Below, in pieces: positions 16,471 through 25,527 of a stretch of DNA of 36,420 nucleotides. Made by a program: the position numbers and the translations under genes. Numbering within the stretch: position 1 is the stretch's first letter; every line of letters starts with the position of its first letter. Location of the stretch: NCBI GenBank assembly GCA_947449875.1, contig CANFSY010000014.1:1-36420 (forward strand), read 5' to 3'. The notes under the pieces are model-generated. The model was not told the DNA's origin, did not search any database, and saw nothing but the letters and a program-made list of their open reading frames with translations. Source of the stretch: Paracoccaceae bacterium (GTDB taxonomy: Bacteria > Pseudomonadota > Alphaproteobacteria > Rhodobacterales > Rhodobacteraceae).

Positions 16471-17406
16471 ATGACCTTCAAATCCACTCTGCTTGCCACC
16501 GCCGTGGCTTTTGCCTTCAGTGGCTCTGCCTTTGCGGCGGGCTGCGACAAGGTGACCTTTTCCGACGTTGGTTGGACAGACATCACCGCCACCACCGCTG
16601 TGTCGAGCCTGATTTTGCAGGCTTTGGGCTATGAAACCGAAACGCAGGTTCTGTCGGTTCCGGTGACCTATGAAGCCTTGGCCAAGGGCGATGTCGATGT
16701 GTTCTTGGGCAACTGGATGCCCACGATGGCGTCAAACATCCAACCCTATCTGGATGCCAAAACCGTCGAATCGCTGACCGCCAACTTGGAAGGCGCCAAA
16801 TACACGCTGGCGACCAACGCCGCAGGGGCCGCCCTTGGGATCAAAGATTTCAAAGACATCGCCGCCCATGCCGCCGATCTGGATGGCAAGATCTACGGCA
16901 TCGAAGCGGGCAATGACGGCAACAAGCTGATCTTGGACATGATCGACAAGAACGCTTTCGGCCTGAAAGACGCCGCGATCGAACTGGTTGAAAGCAGCGA
17001 GCAGGGCATGTTGGCCCAAGTCGCCAAAGAAGATCAGGCGCAAAAGCCGATCATCTTCTTGGGCTGGGAACCCCACCCGATGAACGCCAATTTCCAGATG
17101 ACCTATCTGACCGGCGGCGATGATTTCTTTGGCCCCAATCTGGGCGGTGCCACCGTGTATACCAACACCCGTGCGGGCTATTCGGCCGAATGCCCCAACA
17201 CGGGTAAGCTGTTGTCCAACCTCGTCTTTTCGCTTGCGATGGAGAACGAGATCATGGGGGCGATCCTGAACGACGGCGCAGAGCCTGCCGTGGCGGCCAA
17301 GACTTGGCTGGCAGCCCATCTTGATGTCATCACGCCTTGGCTGGCGGGTGTCACCACCAAAGACGGCGGCGATGCTGTGGCGGCTGTGACGGCGGCATTG
17401 CAGTAA
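16471..17406 (+). CDS. choX: Choline ABC transporter, periplasmic binding protein
   Basis: The 311-residue protein captures choline in the periplasm for the ChoWV importer. A signal peptide is clear (MTFKSTLLATAVAFAFSGSA, with cleavage expected after FA, about residue 22). The mature part shows VTFSDVGWTDITATTAVSSL, the VDVFLGNWMPTM segment with its aromatic ligand-box Trp, GIEAGNDGN and FLGWEPHPMN, all typical of ChoX/OpuAC-type quaternary-amine binders. Start ATG 16471 follows GGGAG. It leads a rightward choX-choW-choV operon opposite betI-betA. A 9-bp hairpin directly after its stop may keep downstream expression lower than that of the binding protein. Confidence 0.93.
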   Translation: MTFKSTLLATAVAFAFSGSAFAAGCDKVTFSDVGWTDITATTAVSSLILQALGYETETQVLSVPVTYEALAKGDVDVFLGNWMPTMASNIQPYLDAKTVESLTANLEGAKYTLATNAAGAALGIKDFKDIAAHAADLDGKIYGIEAGNDGNKLILDMIDKNAFGLKDAAIELVESSEQGMLAQVAKEDQAQKPIIFLGWEPHPMNANFQMTYLTGGDDFFGPNLGGATVYTNTRAGYSAECPNTGKLLSNLVFSLAMENEIMGAILNDGAEPAVAAKTWLAAHLDVITPWLAGVTTKDGGDAVAAVTAALQ

Positions 17407-17412
17407 GCGTCA

Positions 17413-17439
17413 AAGGCCCCGGCTCAGCTTCGGGGCCTT
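17413..17439 (+). terminator. Intercistronic hairpin between choX and choW
   Basis: AAGGCCCCG (17413-17421) pairs with CGGGGCCTT (17431-17439), followed by ATTTCT. It could act as a partial terminator or mRNA-stabilising stem, giving an excess of the binding protein as is usual in ABC importer operons. Confidence 0.7.
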
Positions 17440-17461
17440 ATTTCTAAAAGGGAAGAGCGGG

Positions 17462-18295
17462 ATGGAGTGGTTGACGGCAACAAAGATCCCGGTGGGATCG
17501 GGGGCGAATGTGCTGTTTGTGTGGATGAAAACCCACATGACGGCCATTTTTGATGCCATTTCTTGGGCGCTGGAAGGCTTGATTGCAGGCTTTTTATGGC
17601 TGCTGCAAGCGCCCAACCCCTTAGTGCTGATCGCCCTGTTTGTCGCCCTTGCTTGGGTTTTGCAGCGCAACTGGAAAATCTGCGTCGGTGTGGGCTTGGG
17701 GTTCTTGTTTGTGGTCAACCAAGGCTACTGGAAAGAAACCACCGAAAGCCTGACGCTGATTTTGTCGTCTTGTGCTGTGTGCATGGCGATTGGCGTGCCC
17801 GTGGGCATTGCCTGCGCCCACAATGCGCGCCTGAACGCCGCCCTGTCGCCGGTGCTGGACCTGATGCAAACCTTGCCAACCTTTGTCTATCTTATTCCCG
17901 CCATTATCTTCTTTGGCATCGGCATGGTGCCTGGCCTGATTGCCACGGTGATTTTCGTGTTGCCCGCCCCGATCCGCCTGACCGAACTTGGCGTGGCCTC
18001 TACCCCAACAGCGCTTTTGGAAGCCGCAACCGCCTTTGGCGCCACCCCGCGCCAGCGGTTGTGGAAGGTGGAACTGCCTTGGGCCTTACCGCAGATTATG
18101 GTCGGGCTGAACCAAACGATCATGCTGTCGCTGTCGATGGTGGTGATCGCCTCGATGGTGGGGGCCAACGGGTTGGGGGTGCCGGTCATGCGGGCCTTGG
18201 CCTCGGTCAACGCGGCCAAGGGGTTTGAATCGGGCTTTGTCATTGTCGTGGTGGCCATAGCGCTGCGCAGCATTTTCCAGCGCGAGGTGAAATGA
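17462..18295 (+). CDS. choW: Choline ABC transporter, permease
   Basis: The 277-residue inner-membrane permease of the ProW/OpuAB type has several hydrophobic segments. The cytoplasmic coupling region is typical: VPVGIACAHNARLNAALSPV, then DLMQTLPTFVYLIPAI and later the EAA-like segment EAATAFGATPRQRLWKVELP. The end contains MVVIASMVGANGLG, as in glycine betaine/choline permeases. GAAGAG precedes the ATG. Its stop overlaps the choV start by four bases (ATGA), implying translational coupling. Together with choX and choV it forms a complete three-component importer. Confidence 0.93.
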   Translation: MEWLTATKIPVGSGANVLFVWMKTHMTAIFDAISWALEGLIAGFLWLLQAPNPLVLIALFVALAWVLQRNWKICVGVGLGFLFVVNQGYWKETTESLTLILSSCAVCMAIGVPVGIACAHNARLNAALSPVLDLMQTLPTFVYLIPAIIFFGIGMVPGLIATVIFVLPAPIRLTELGVASTPTALLEAATAFGATPRQRLWKVELPWALPQIMVGLNQTIMLSLSMVVIASMVGANGLGVPVMRALASVNAAKGFESGFVIVVVAIALRSIFQREVK

Positions 18296-19320
18296 TGACC
18301 GCCGTTGTCTTTGACCGCGTTTCCATCGTCTTTGGCGACAAACCCCATCTGGCCCTGCCCCTGATGGATCAAGGGATGAGCAGGGCAGACATTCAAAGCC
18401 AAACCGGCCAGATTTTGGGCGTGCATGAGTGTTCGCTGACCGTGGCCGAGGGTGAGATTTTGGTGCTGATGGGCCTGTCAGGGTCGGGCAAATCCACCCT
18501 ACTGCGCGGGGTGAATGCGCTGAACCCCGTGGTGCGCGGCGAGGTGCTTGTGTCAGACGGGGCCAAGATGGTGTCGGTGACCAAGGCCGATGCCCCCACC
18601 CTGCGCCATTTGCGGTTAAACCGCATTGCCATGGTGTTTCAACAGTTCGGCTTACTGCCGTGGCGCAGCGTGCGCGAGAATGTGGGCCTTGGGCTGGAAC
18701 TGGCGGGCCTTGATGCCACAGCGCGCAGGCCGCGTGTGGATGAACAACTGGCGCTGGTGAACCTGACCCAATGGGCCGAGCGCAAGGTAGGCGAATTGTC
18801 CGGCGGGATGCAGCAGCGCGTGGGGCTGGCGCGCGCCTTTGCCACCCAAGCGCCGATCTTGCTGATGGATGAACCCTTTTCCGCCCTTGACCCTTTGATC
18901 CGCGCCCGCCTGCAAGACGAGCTGTTAGACCTGCAAGCCAAGCTAAAACGCACGATCATTTTTGTCAGCCATGATCTGGACGAGGCGTTCAAACTGGGCA
19001 ACCGCATCGCCTTGATGGACGGGGGCCGCATCGTGCAAATCGGCACCGCGCGCGAGATCATCGCCAACCCTGTCAGCGCCTATGTGGCCGATTTTGTGGC
19101 CCATATGAACCCTTTGGGCGTTCTGACTGCGCAAGATGTGATGGAGCAGGGCCACACCGACACCGCCGCCAGTGTTTCAGCCAACCTGCCCGTCAAAGAG
19201 GTCATGGCCCTTTTGGCCAAGGGCGCGCCGGAATTGGCGGTGACCTTGAACGGCGCACGCATCGGTCTGGTGCGCGCAGCGTCCCTGATGGGACGCCTGA
19301 TCGACCCGCGCAACGGCTAG
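18292..19320 (+). CDS. choV: Choline ABC transporter, ATP-binding protein
   Basis: The 342-residue ATPase powers ChoXW. It has Walker A GLSGSGKST (residues 61-69), the Q-loop in AMVFQQFGLLPW, the signature LSGGMQQRVGLARA (from residue 169), Walker B ILLMDE (189-194) and the switch His in FVSHDLDEA. An N-terminal extension of about 45 residues before the first nucleotide-binding strand (including QGMSRADIQSQTG) is characteristic of ProV/ChoV. The C-terminal part after residue 280 is a shortened regulatory region. The ATG overlaps the choW stop. The gene ends 3 bases before the convergent topA stop. Confidence 0.94.
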   Translation: MMTAVVFDRVSIVFGDKPHLALPLMDQGMSRADIQSQTGQILGVHECSLTVAEGEILVLMGLSGSGKSTLLRGVNALNPVVRGEVLVSDGAKMVSVTKADAPTLRHLRLNRIAMVFQQFGLLPWRSVRENVGLGLELAGLDATARRPRVDEQLALVNLTQWAERKVGELSGGMQQRVGLARAFATQAPILLMDEPFSALDPLIRARLQDELLDLQAKLKRTIIFVSHDLDEAFKLGNRIALMDGGRIVQIGTAREIIANPVSAYVADFVAHMNPLGVLTAQDVMEQGHTDTAASVSANLPVKEVMALLAKGAPELAVTLNGARIGLVRAASLMGRLIDPRNG

Positions 19321-19323
19321 GGT

Positions 19324-21969
19324 TTAGCTTTCAACCGCTTTTGCCGGCGCTTTCTTGACAGCGGGCGCTTTCTTGACAGCCGGCTTTTTCGCGTCAGCCT
19401 TGGCCGCAGTCGTCTTGACCGCTGCCGCCTTTGGCTTTTCAGCGGCCTTGGGCTTCGCCGCAGCCTTCGGCGCTGCCGCTTTGCGGGCAGGCTTCTTAGC
19501 GGGCGCTTTGCCTGCCTTCTCAGTAATCAGGGCCAAAGCGTCTTCAATGGTCAGCGCCTCTGGATCAATCGTTTTGGGGATCGTGGCGTTGACCTTGGCC
19601 CATTTGACATAGGGGCCATATTTGCCCGGCATGATGCTGATCGCCCCACCGTCCGGATGATCGCCCAACTCTTTCAGCGCCACAGCCACAGCCCCACGCC
19701 CCGGACGGCCCGCCAGCTTTTGCGCCAAAACCTCAACCGCGCGGTTCATGCCGATGGTGAACACCTCTTCCACATCGGGCAGGTTGGCATAGGTGGAGTT
19801 GTGCTTCACGTAAGGGCCAAAGCGGCCAATTGCGGCCTCGATCGGGGCGGCATCGTCGGGGTGCTGGCCCACAAGGCGCGGCAGGTTGAGCAGATCAAGC
19901 GCGCGCTCCAGCGTCAGGTCTTCGGGCGGCCATGTCTTGGGCAGGCTGGCACGCGGCGGTTTGGGCGCGTCGGTGGTCGCTTCGCCCTTTTGCACATAGG
20001 GGCCAAAACGCCCCGTGCGCAGGCTGATTTCAAGGCCGTCTTCCAACCCCAAAACGCGCCCTTCGACCGAGCCGCCCTCTTCGTTGCCCGAAATGGCGCG
20101 GGTATAGCGGCACTCGGGATAGCTGCCGCAGCCGATAAAGGCCCCGCCGGACCGCGCCGTTTTCAGATGCAAACGGCCCTTCCCGCAGGTCGGGCAAATG
20201 CGCGGATCAGAGCCGTCAGCGCGGATCGGGTACAGGTGAGGGGCCAGAAATTCATCAATCTTATCCAACACCTCGCCAATCCGCAGATCGGCGGTTTCGG
20301 CGATGGCGGCGTTGAAATCCCGCCAAAAGCGGGTCAGCACATCGGTATAACTGCGACTACCGGCCGAGACATCGTCAAGTTCCGTCTCTAGCCCTGCGGT
20401 AAAGTCGAAATCGACATAGCGGCGGAAATAGTTGGTCAAAAACGCCGTCACCAGCCGCCCCTTGTCTTCGGGGATCAGACGGTTTTTGTCTTTCTTGACA
20501 TATTCGCGGTCTTGGATCGTGGTGATCACCGACGCATAGGTAGAGGGGCGGCCGATCCCCAATTCCTCCATCCGCTTGACAAGGGTGGCTTCGGTGTAGC
20601 GCGGCAAAGGCTGGGTAAAGTGTTGTTCCGGCGTGACTTTGCGCTTGTCGACCTTATCGCCCGCATCAATCTGCGGCAGACGGCCTTCGTCGTCGCCCTC
20701 GTCATCGCGGCCCTCGTCATAGACTTTCAAGAACCCGTCAAACAGCACCACTTGCCCGTTGGCGCGCAACCCCACCTGCCCGTCGGGCGAGGCGATGTCG
20801 ACCACCGTCCGTTCCATCCGCGCGGCTGACATCTGGCTGGCGATGGTGCGCTTCCAGATCAGATCGTACAGCTTTTTCTGATCCGCCTCGATCAAGCGCA
20901 GCTTGTCGGGAGAGGCCGCCATATCCGTCGGGCGAATACATTCATGCGCTTCTTGAGCGTTTTTCGCCTTGTTTTTGTACATGCGCGGGCTGTCGGGCAC
21001 ATAGGCGGCGCCAAATGTGGCTTTGATCACATCGCGCGCCGACATGACGGCTTCGGGCGCCATGTCGATGCCGTCGGTGCGCATATAGGTGATATGCCCC
21101 GCCTCATACAGCCGCTGCGCTGCCGACATACAGGCCTTGGCCCCCATGCCATATTTGCGGCTGGCCTCTTGTTGCAGGGTGGAGGTCATAAAGGGCGCAT
21201 AGGGGTTGCGGCTGGCCGGTTTTTTTTCCGCCGACACCACCTGAAAGCTTCGGCTGTTGATGGCAGACACCGCCAGTTCAGCGGATTCAGCCGTTGGAAT
21301 ATCGAACTTGTCCAGCTTCTTGCCGCCCAGAAGAACCAAGCGCGCCTCAAACTCTTGCCCGCGCGGGGTGGCCAGAACGGCAGAAACGGTCCAGAATTCT
21401 TGGGCGCGAAAGGCTTCAATCTCCATCTCGCGCTCGACAATCAGGCGCAGGCAGACCGATTGCACACGGCCCGCCGATTTCGCCCCAGGCAGCTTGCGCC
21501 ACAAAACGGGCGACAGGGTGAAGCCCACCAGATAATCCAACGCGCGCCGCGCCAGATAGGCTTCGACCAGCGGTTGGTCGACTTGGCGCGGATGGGCCAT
21601 GGCTTCGGTGACGGCGGATTTGGTGATGGCGTTAAAGGTGACGCGGCTAACCTTTTTCTTGCCCTTGGCGATCACCGAGGCCAGCGCCTCGGTCAGGTGC
21701 CACGAAATCGCCTCGCCCTCGCGGTCGGGGTCGGTGGCAAGGATCAGCTCGTCATCGGTTTTCAGCGCGTCGGTGATGGCCTTGATATGCTTGCGGCTGT
21801 CGGCGGCCACTTCCCATGTCATGGCGAAATTGTCGTCGGGGTTGACCGAGCCATCCTTGGGCGGCAGGTCGCGGACATGCCCGTACGAGGCCAGAACCGT
21901 GTAATTGCTGCCCAGATATTTGTTGATCGTCTTGGCTTTGGCCGGGGATTCGACAACGACAACGGGCAT
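19324..21969 (-). CDS. topA: DNA topoisomerase I
   Basis: The type IA topoisomerase removes negative supercoils behind moving polymerases. The 881-residue protein has the TOPRIM domain with Glu7 (VVVVESPAKA) and the DPD acidic pair Asp80/Asp82 (LATDPDREGEAI). The active-site tyrosine is Tyr295 in ITYMRTDG. One zinc-ribbon-like unit (CPTCGKGR ... GCGSYPEC) follows the catalytic core, then three or four C-terminal repeats with the GRFGPYV/GKYGPYV pattern. The last 65 or so residues are a Lys/Ala/Pro-rich basic tail made of short repeats, probably a nonspecific DNA-binding extension as in related alphaproteobacteria. It lies downstream of dprA in the same direction, a common pairing. Confidence 0.97.
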   Translation of the reverse strand: MPVVVVESPAKAKTINKYLGSNYTVLASYGHVRDLPPKDGSVNPDDNFAMTWEVAADSRKHIKAITDALKTDDELILATDPDREGEAISWHLTEALASVIAKGKKKVSRVTFNAITKSAVTEAMAHPRQVDQPLVEAYLARRALDYLVGFTLSPVLWRKLPGAKSAGRVQSVCLRLIVEREMEIEAFRAQEFWTVSAVLATPRGQEFEARLVLLGGKKLDKFDIPTAESAELAVSAINSRSFQVVSAEKKPASRNPYAPFMTSTLQQEASRKYGMGAKACMSAAQRLYEAGHITYMRTDGIDMAPEAVMSARDVIKATFGAAYVPDSPRMYKNKAKNAQEAHECIRPTDMAASPDKLRLIEADQKKLYDLIWKRTIASQMSAARMERTVVDIASPDGQVGLRANGQVVLFDGFLKVYDEGRDDEGDDEGRLPQIDAGDKVDKRKVTPEQHFTQPLPRYTEATLVKRMEELGIGRPSTYASVITTIQDREYVKKDKNRLIPEDKGRLVTAFLTNYFRRYVDFDFTAGLETELDDVSAGSRSYTDVLTRFWRDFNAAIAETADLRIGEVLDKIDEFLAPHLYPIRADGSDPRICPTCGKGRLHLKTARSGGAFIGCGSYPECRYTRAISGNEEGGSVEGRVLGLEDGLEISLRTGRFGPYVQKGEATTDAPKPPRASLPKTWPPEDLTLERALDLLNLPRLVGQHPDDAAPIEAAIGRFGPYVKHNSTYANLPDVEEVFTIGMNRAVEVLAQKLAGRPGRGAVAVALKELGDHPDGGAISIMPGKYGPYVKWAKVNATIPKTIDPEALTIEDALALITEKAGKAPAKKPARKAAAPKAAAKPKAAEKPKAAAVKTTAAKADAKKPAVKKAPAVKKAPAKAVES

Positions 21970-22079
21970 GGAATTCCTTTCAAACGTGCCAAGCGATCAC
22001 GGCAAACGGCCCTGATCTGCACAGCGGCGCAAGATGTGGGCGGTTGGCGCGAAATGTCAACCTGCGCTTTGGCAAAGGG

Positions 22080-23204
22080 TCAGCGCCGCGCGATCAACCC
22101 GCCGGCATGGCGTTCGATCTTGTCGTCCAGTTCCAGCGCGACCAGCGCGCTGGTCAAGGCGGCGGCGGGCAGGGCCAAGTCGCGGATCAACTGATCCTCG
22201 GCCAAGGGTGATGGGCCAAGCCGTGCCAAGATTTGCGCATGCAGCGCCGCCGTGTCGCCCAAAGGGCGGCGGGGCGGAACGGGGCCGGGGGGCGGGTCGC
22301 AAAGGGCTTGATCGGTGGGGTCCGGGGGCTGCACCGCTTTTGCGGCGATCCCCAATCCCTCGAACAGGTCTTGCGGCCCGCGCAGCAGCGTTGCGCCGTC
22401 GCGGATCAGCCGGTTGCACCCTTCGGCGCGGGCGTCAAAGGGGTGGCCGGGCACGGCGAAGACCTCGCGCCCCTGCTCCAACGCGGTCTCGGCGGTGATC
22501 AAAGAGCCTGATCTTGCAGCCGCCTCAACCACGACCACGGCCCGCGACAGGCCCGAGATGATTCGGTTGCGCAGCGGGAAATGGCGGGTTTGGGGCTGCA
22601 ATCCGATGGGCTGTTCAGAAATACGGCACCCTTGCGCCAGAATTTGCGCAGCAAGGTCGGCATTTTCGGCGGGATAGATCACATCGACCCCGCCCGCCTG
22701 CACCGCAACCGTGCCCGTGGCCAGCGCTGCGTCGTGCGCCGCCGCATCAATGCCGCGTGCAAGGCCCGACACCACCACCTGCCCCGCCCCGCCCAAGGCC
22801 AAAGCCAGCCGCCGCGCCATCCGCAGCCCCAAGGATGATGCATTGCGCGCCCCCACCAAGGCCACCGCAGGCCGGTTCAGCCACGACACATCGCCTTGCG
22901 CCCAAATCACCGGCGGCGCATCGGGCAGCGTTAGCAAGGCCTGCGGATAATCCGCCCCGCCAAACCGCAACAGCCGCGCTTTGGCAGCGCGGCCTTGGGC
23001 CAGTTCATGGCGCACCACGCCAAGGGGGCAGATTTCATACCCCTCAATCCCCGCCGCTTTCGCAATCTCTGGCAGGGCGGCAAGGGCGGCTTCGACGCCG
23101 CCATGTTCGGCCAAAAGCCGGTGAAACGTGACAGGCCCGATCCGGCGCGAGCGGATCAGTTGCAGCCAAAGGGCGGGGTCTTCATGGGCAGGCAAGTAGG
23201 ACAT
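22080..23204 (-). CDS. dprA: DNA-processing protein DprA (Smf)
   Basis: DprA binds incoming single-stranded DNA and loads RecA during transformation. The 374-residue product from ATG 23204 has an N-terminal SAM-like region (LWLQLIRSRRIGPVTFHRLL), then the Rossmann-like core with AVALVGARNASSLGLRMARR and VVSGLARGIDAAAHDAAL, GGVDVIYPAEN, and FPLRNRIISGLSRAVVVVEA. A C-terminal winged-helix-like domain follows (LGPSPLAEDQLIRDLALPAA). GGAG before ATG 23204 supports this start; upstream ATG codons up to 23459 would add about 85 residues unlike the family. It is followed 110 bases later by topA. Confidence 0.93.
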   Translation of the reverse strand: MSYLPAHEDPALWLQLIRSRRIGPVTFHRLLAEHGGVEAALAALPEIAKAAGIEGYEICPLGVVRHELAQGRAAKARLLRFGGADYPQALLTLPDAPPVIWAQGDVSWLNRPAVALVGARNASSLGLRMARRLALALGGAGQVVVSGLARGIDAAAHDAALATGTVAVQAGGVDVIYPAENADLAAQILAQGCRISEQPIGLQPQTRHFPLRNRIISGLSRAVVVVEAAARSGSLITAETALEQGREVFAVPGHPFDARAEGCNRLIRDGATLLRGPQDLFEGLGIAAKAVQPPDPTDQALCDPPPGPVPPRRPLGDTAALHAQILARLGPSPLAEDQLIRDLALPAAALTSALVALELDDKIERHAGGLIARR

Positions 23205-23400
23205 GAACGCTCCGATCACGCACACTGTGCGTTCAAAGCGGTTAAAGAAGCGTAAAGCGGCCAAGACCCTGCGCAATCGGGTCGCGCCCGTGACGAAAAA
23301 AGCCGCTGATGGGATTGAAGCCGCAGGCAAACTTCGTGCAAATAGCGTCAAAGCCGCAGGGGCAGGCCCTTTCCCCCGATGCGGAGCACAGGAGAGCAAG

Positions 23401-24678
23401 ATGAAGAACGCAGATGTCGCCCTTCGCCGGACTGATTCGATTGCCCGTGGCGTGGGCATGCAAACCCAGATCTATGTCGACAAAGCCCTGAACTCGGAAG
23501 TTTGGGATATTGAAGGCAACCGCTACATCGACTTTGCCGCTGGCATCGCCGTGGTCAACACCGGCCACCGCCACCCCAAGGTGATCGAAGCCGTGCACAA
23601 GCAACTGGAACGCTTCACCCACACCTGCCACCAAGTGCTCCCCTACGAAAACTACATCCATCTGGCCGAGCGCTTGAATGCCATCGTGCCGGGTGATTTT
23701 GACAAAAAGACGGTCTTTGTGACCACCGGCGCAGAAGCCGTGGAAAACGCGATCAAGGTCGCGCGCTATGCCACAGGGCGTTCGGCGGTTATCGCCTTTG
23801 GCGGGGCCTTTCACGGGCGCACCTTTATGGGCATGACCCTGACGGGCAAGGTGGAGCCCTATAAGAAGGGCTTCGGGGCGATGATGCCCGATGTCTACCA
23901 CGTGCCCTTCCCGCAAGAGGTGCACCACATCTCGACCGCCGATGCCATGGCGGGGATCACCAAGCTGTTTAAGGCCGATCTTGATCCGGGTCGGGTTGCG
24001 GCGATTATCTTTGAACCGGTGCAGGGCGAAGGCGGCTTTTACCCCGCCCCCGCAGAGCTGGTCAAAGCCATCCGCGCCTTGTGCGATGAACACGGCATCG
24101 TGATGATCGCGGACGAGGTGCAAACCGGCTTTGCCCGCACCGGCACCATGTTCGCCATGGAAGGCTACGGTGTCGCCGCTGACATCACCACCATGGCCAA
24201 GGGTCTGGGCGGCGGCTTTCCCATCGCAGCCCTGACCGGCAAGGCCAGCCTGATGGATGCCGCAAACCCCGGTGGTCTGGGCGGCACCTACGGCGGCAAC
24301 CCGATCGGCATTGCCGCAGCCCATGCCGTGCTGGACGTGATCGAAGAAGAAAAGCTGTGCGCCCGTGCCAATGAATTGGGCAGTCGCCTGAAGCAAAAGC
24401 TGGAATCGATCCGTTCAACCACACCCGAGATTTCCGACATTCGCGGCCCGGGCTTTATGGTTGCCGTTGAATTCGCCAACCCCGCCAACCACGAACCCGA
24501 CGCGGGCTTTACCAACCGCGTAAAGAACGAGGCGCAAAAGCGGGGGCTGATCTTGCTCACCTGCGGTGTCTACGGCAACGTCGTGCGCTTCTTGGCCCCG
24601 ATCACCATTCCGGATGCGCATTTCACCGAAGCCATGGCGATTTTGGAAGACTCGGTGGCGGCAGCGCAAAAGGGCTAA
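23401..24678 (+). CDS. gabT: 4-aminobutyrate aminotransferase (class III, PLP)
   Basis: It transfers the amino group of GABA to 2-oxoglutarate, giving succinate semialdehyde. The 425-residue protein has the class III aminotransferase features: IDFAAGIAVVNTGHRHPKV, FVTTGAEAVENAIKVAR, AFHGRTFMGMTLTGK, FEPVQGEGGF, and IADEVQTGFARTGTMFAMEG. The PLP-binding lysine lies in TTMAKGLGGGFPIAALTGK, and GLGGTYGGNPIGIAAA is typical of GabT. Start ATG 23401 is preceded by AGGAGAG; the frame stays open further upstream, but without GabT-like sequence. No gabD is adjacent. Some relatives act on delta-aminovalerate or similar amines, so the substrate is probable rather than certain. Confidence 0.92.
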   Translation: MKNADVALRRTDSIARGVGMQTQIYVDKALNSEVWDIEGNRYIDFAAGIAVVNTGHRHPKVIEAVHKQLERFTHTCHQVLPYENYIHLAERLNAIVPGDFDKKTVFVTTGAEAVENAIKVARYATGRSAVIAFGGAFHGRTFMGMTLTGKVEPYKKGFGAMMPDVYHVPFPQEVHHISTADAMAGITKLFKADLDPGRVAAIIFEPVQGEGGFYPAPAELVKAIRALCDEHGIVMIADEVQTGFARTGTMFAMEGYGVAADITTMAKGLGGGFPIAALTGKASLMDAANPGGLGGTYGGNPIGIAAAHAVLDVIEEEKLCARANELGSRLKQKLESIRSTTPEISDIRGPGFMVAVEFANPANHEPDAGFTNRVKNEAQKRGLILLTCGVYGNVVRFLAPITIPDAHFTEAMAILEDSVAAAQKG

Positions 24679-24716
24679 GGCCTCACCGCACCTTGCAGGG
24701 GTTTGACCACAGTTTG

Positions 24717-24745
24717 AAAGGGCGGCCAGAGCGGTCGCCCTTTTT
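24717..24745 (+). terminator. Rho-independent terminator of gabT
   Basis: AAAGGGCGGCC (24717-24727) pairs with 24733-24743 (one G-U pair), the second arm running into TTTTTGC. It lies about 40 bases after the gabT stop. Confidence 0.85.
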
Positions 24746-24792
24746 GCTTTGCGCGGGGCGGTTTGGCGGCTAAAGCGCACGAAGGGCGAGGG

Positions 24793-25527
24793 ATGGTGGA
24801 TATGGCGGCGTCTGGGATAGAACTGCGCGGGGTAAGCTTTGGGGTGGCCGGCAAGGCCATTTTGTCGAATATTGACCTGCACCTGCGCGAGGCGCGCATC
24901 GGCATTGTCGGGCGCAACGGGTCGGGCAAGACCAGTTTGATGCGGGTGATGGCAGGGCTGGTGACGCCGAGCGACGGGACAGTTCGCGTCGCCGGACTGG
25001 ACCCAGCGCGCAACCGCCGCGCCATGCTCAGCGCCGTGGGGATCTTGTTTCAAAACCCCGATCACCAGATTTTGTTTCCCACGGTGGGTGAAGAGCTGGC
25101 CTTTGGCCTGACCCAAATGGGCCAAAGCGCCAAAGAAGCCCGCGCCCAAGCTCGACACCTTCTGGCCGAAGTGGGCCGCACCCATTGGGAGGGGGTTGCG
25201 ACCCATACCCTTAGCCAAGGCCAGCGCCAGTATCTGTGCCTATTGTCGATCTTGGCCATGCGCCCTGCCACACTGCTGTTAGACGAACCCTTTGCCGCCC
25301 TTGATCTGCCCTCGCAAGTGCGGTTGCGGCGCAGGTTGGCGGGTTTGGGGCAACAGATCATCACCATCAGCCACGATCCCACCGCTGTGGCAGAGTGTGA
25401 TCGCGTGATCTGGCTAGAGGCGGGCCGCGTGGTGCAAGACGGGCCTGCGGGTGACGTTCTTGGCGCCTTTACCGCCGAGATGGCGCGGATCGGGGGGCTG
25501 GATGCTGACGCTGACCTCTCCGGTTAG
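24793..25527 (+). CDS. bioM: Biotin ECF transporter ATPase BioM
   Basis: The 244-residue ATPase energises the energy-coupling-factor biotin importer. Walker A is GRNGSGKTS, followed by the Q-loop in GILFQNPDHQILFPTVGEEL, a diagnostic sequence for ECF ATPases. The signature is LSQGQRQY, Walker B is TLLLDEPFAALD, and the switch His lies in TISHDPT. I placed the start at ATG 24793, which has AGGG six bases upstream; ATG 24802 is an alternative. bioN begins inside the last 26 bases of this gene. Only one ATPase is encoded, as is usual for group I BioMNY systems. Confidence 0.88.
   Translation: MVDMAASGIELRGVSFGVAGKAILSNIDLHLREARIGIVGRNGSGKTSLMRVMAGLVTPSDGTVRVAGLDPARNRRAMLSAVGILFQNPDHQILFPTVGEELAFGLTQMGQSAKEARAQARHLLAEVGRTHWEGVATHTLSQGQRQYLCLLSILAMRPATLLLDEPFAALDLPSQVRLRRRLAGLGQQIITISHDPTAVAECDRVIWLEAGRVVQDGPAGDVLGAFTAEMARIGGLDADADLSG

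Noticed and set aside
21075-21100. TopA active site reading RTDG rather than RTDS
   Set aside because: The tyrosine and Arg-Thr-Asp are intact, and I recall Gly here in other alphaproteobacterial TopA proteins; not treated as a defect.
23203-23400. N-terminal extension of gabT
   Set aside because: In-frame and rich in Lys/Arg, but unlike aminotransferases; AGGAGAG directly precedes ATG 23401.
23205-23459. N-terminal extension of dprA
   Set aside because: The frame is open but the added 85 residues do not resemble DprA, and a good ribosome binding site precedes ATG 23204.
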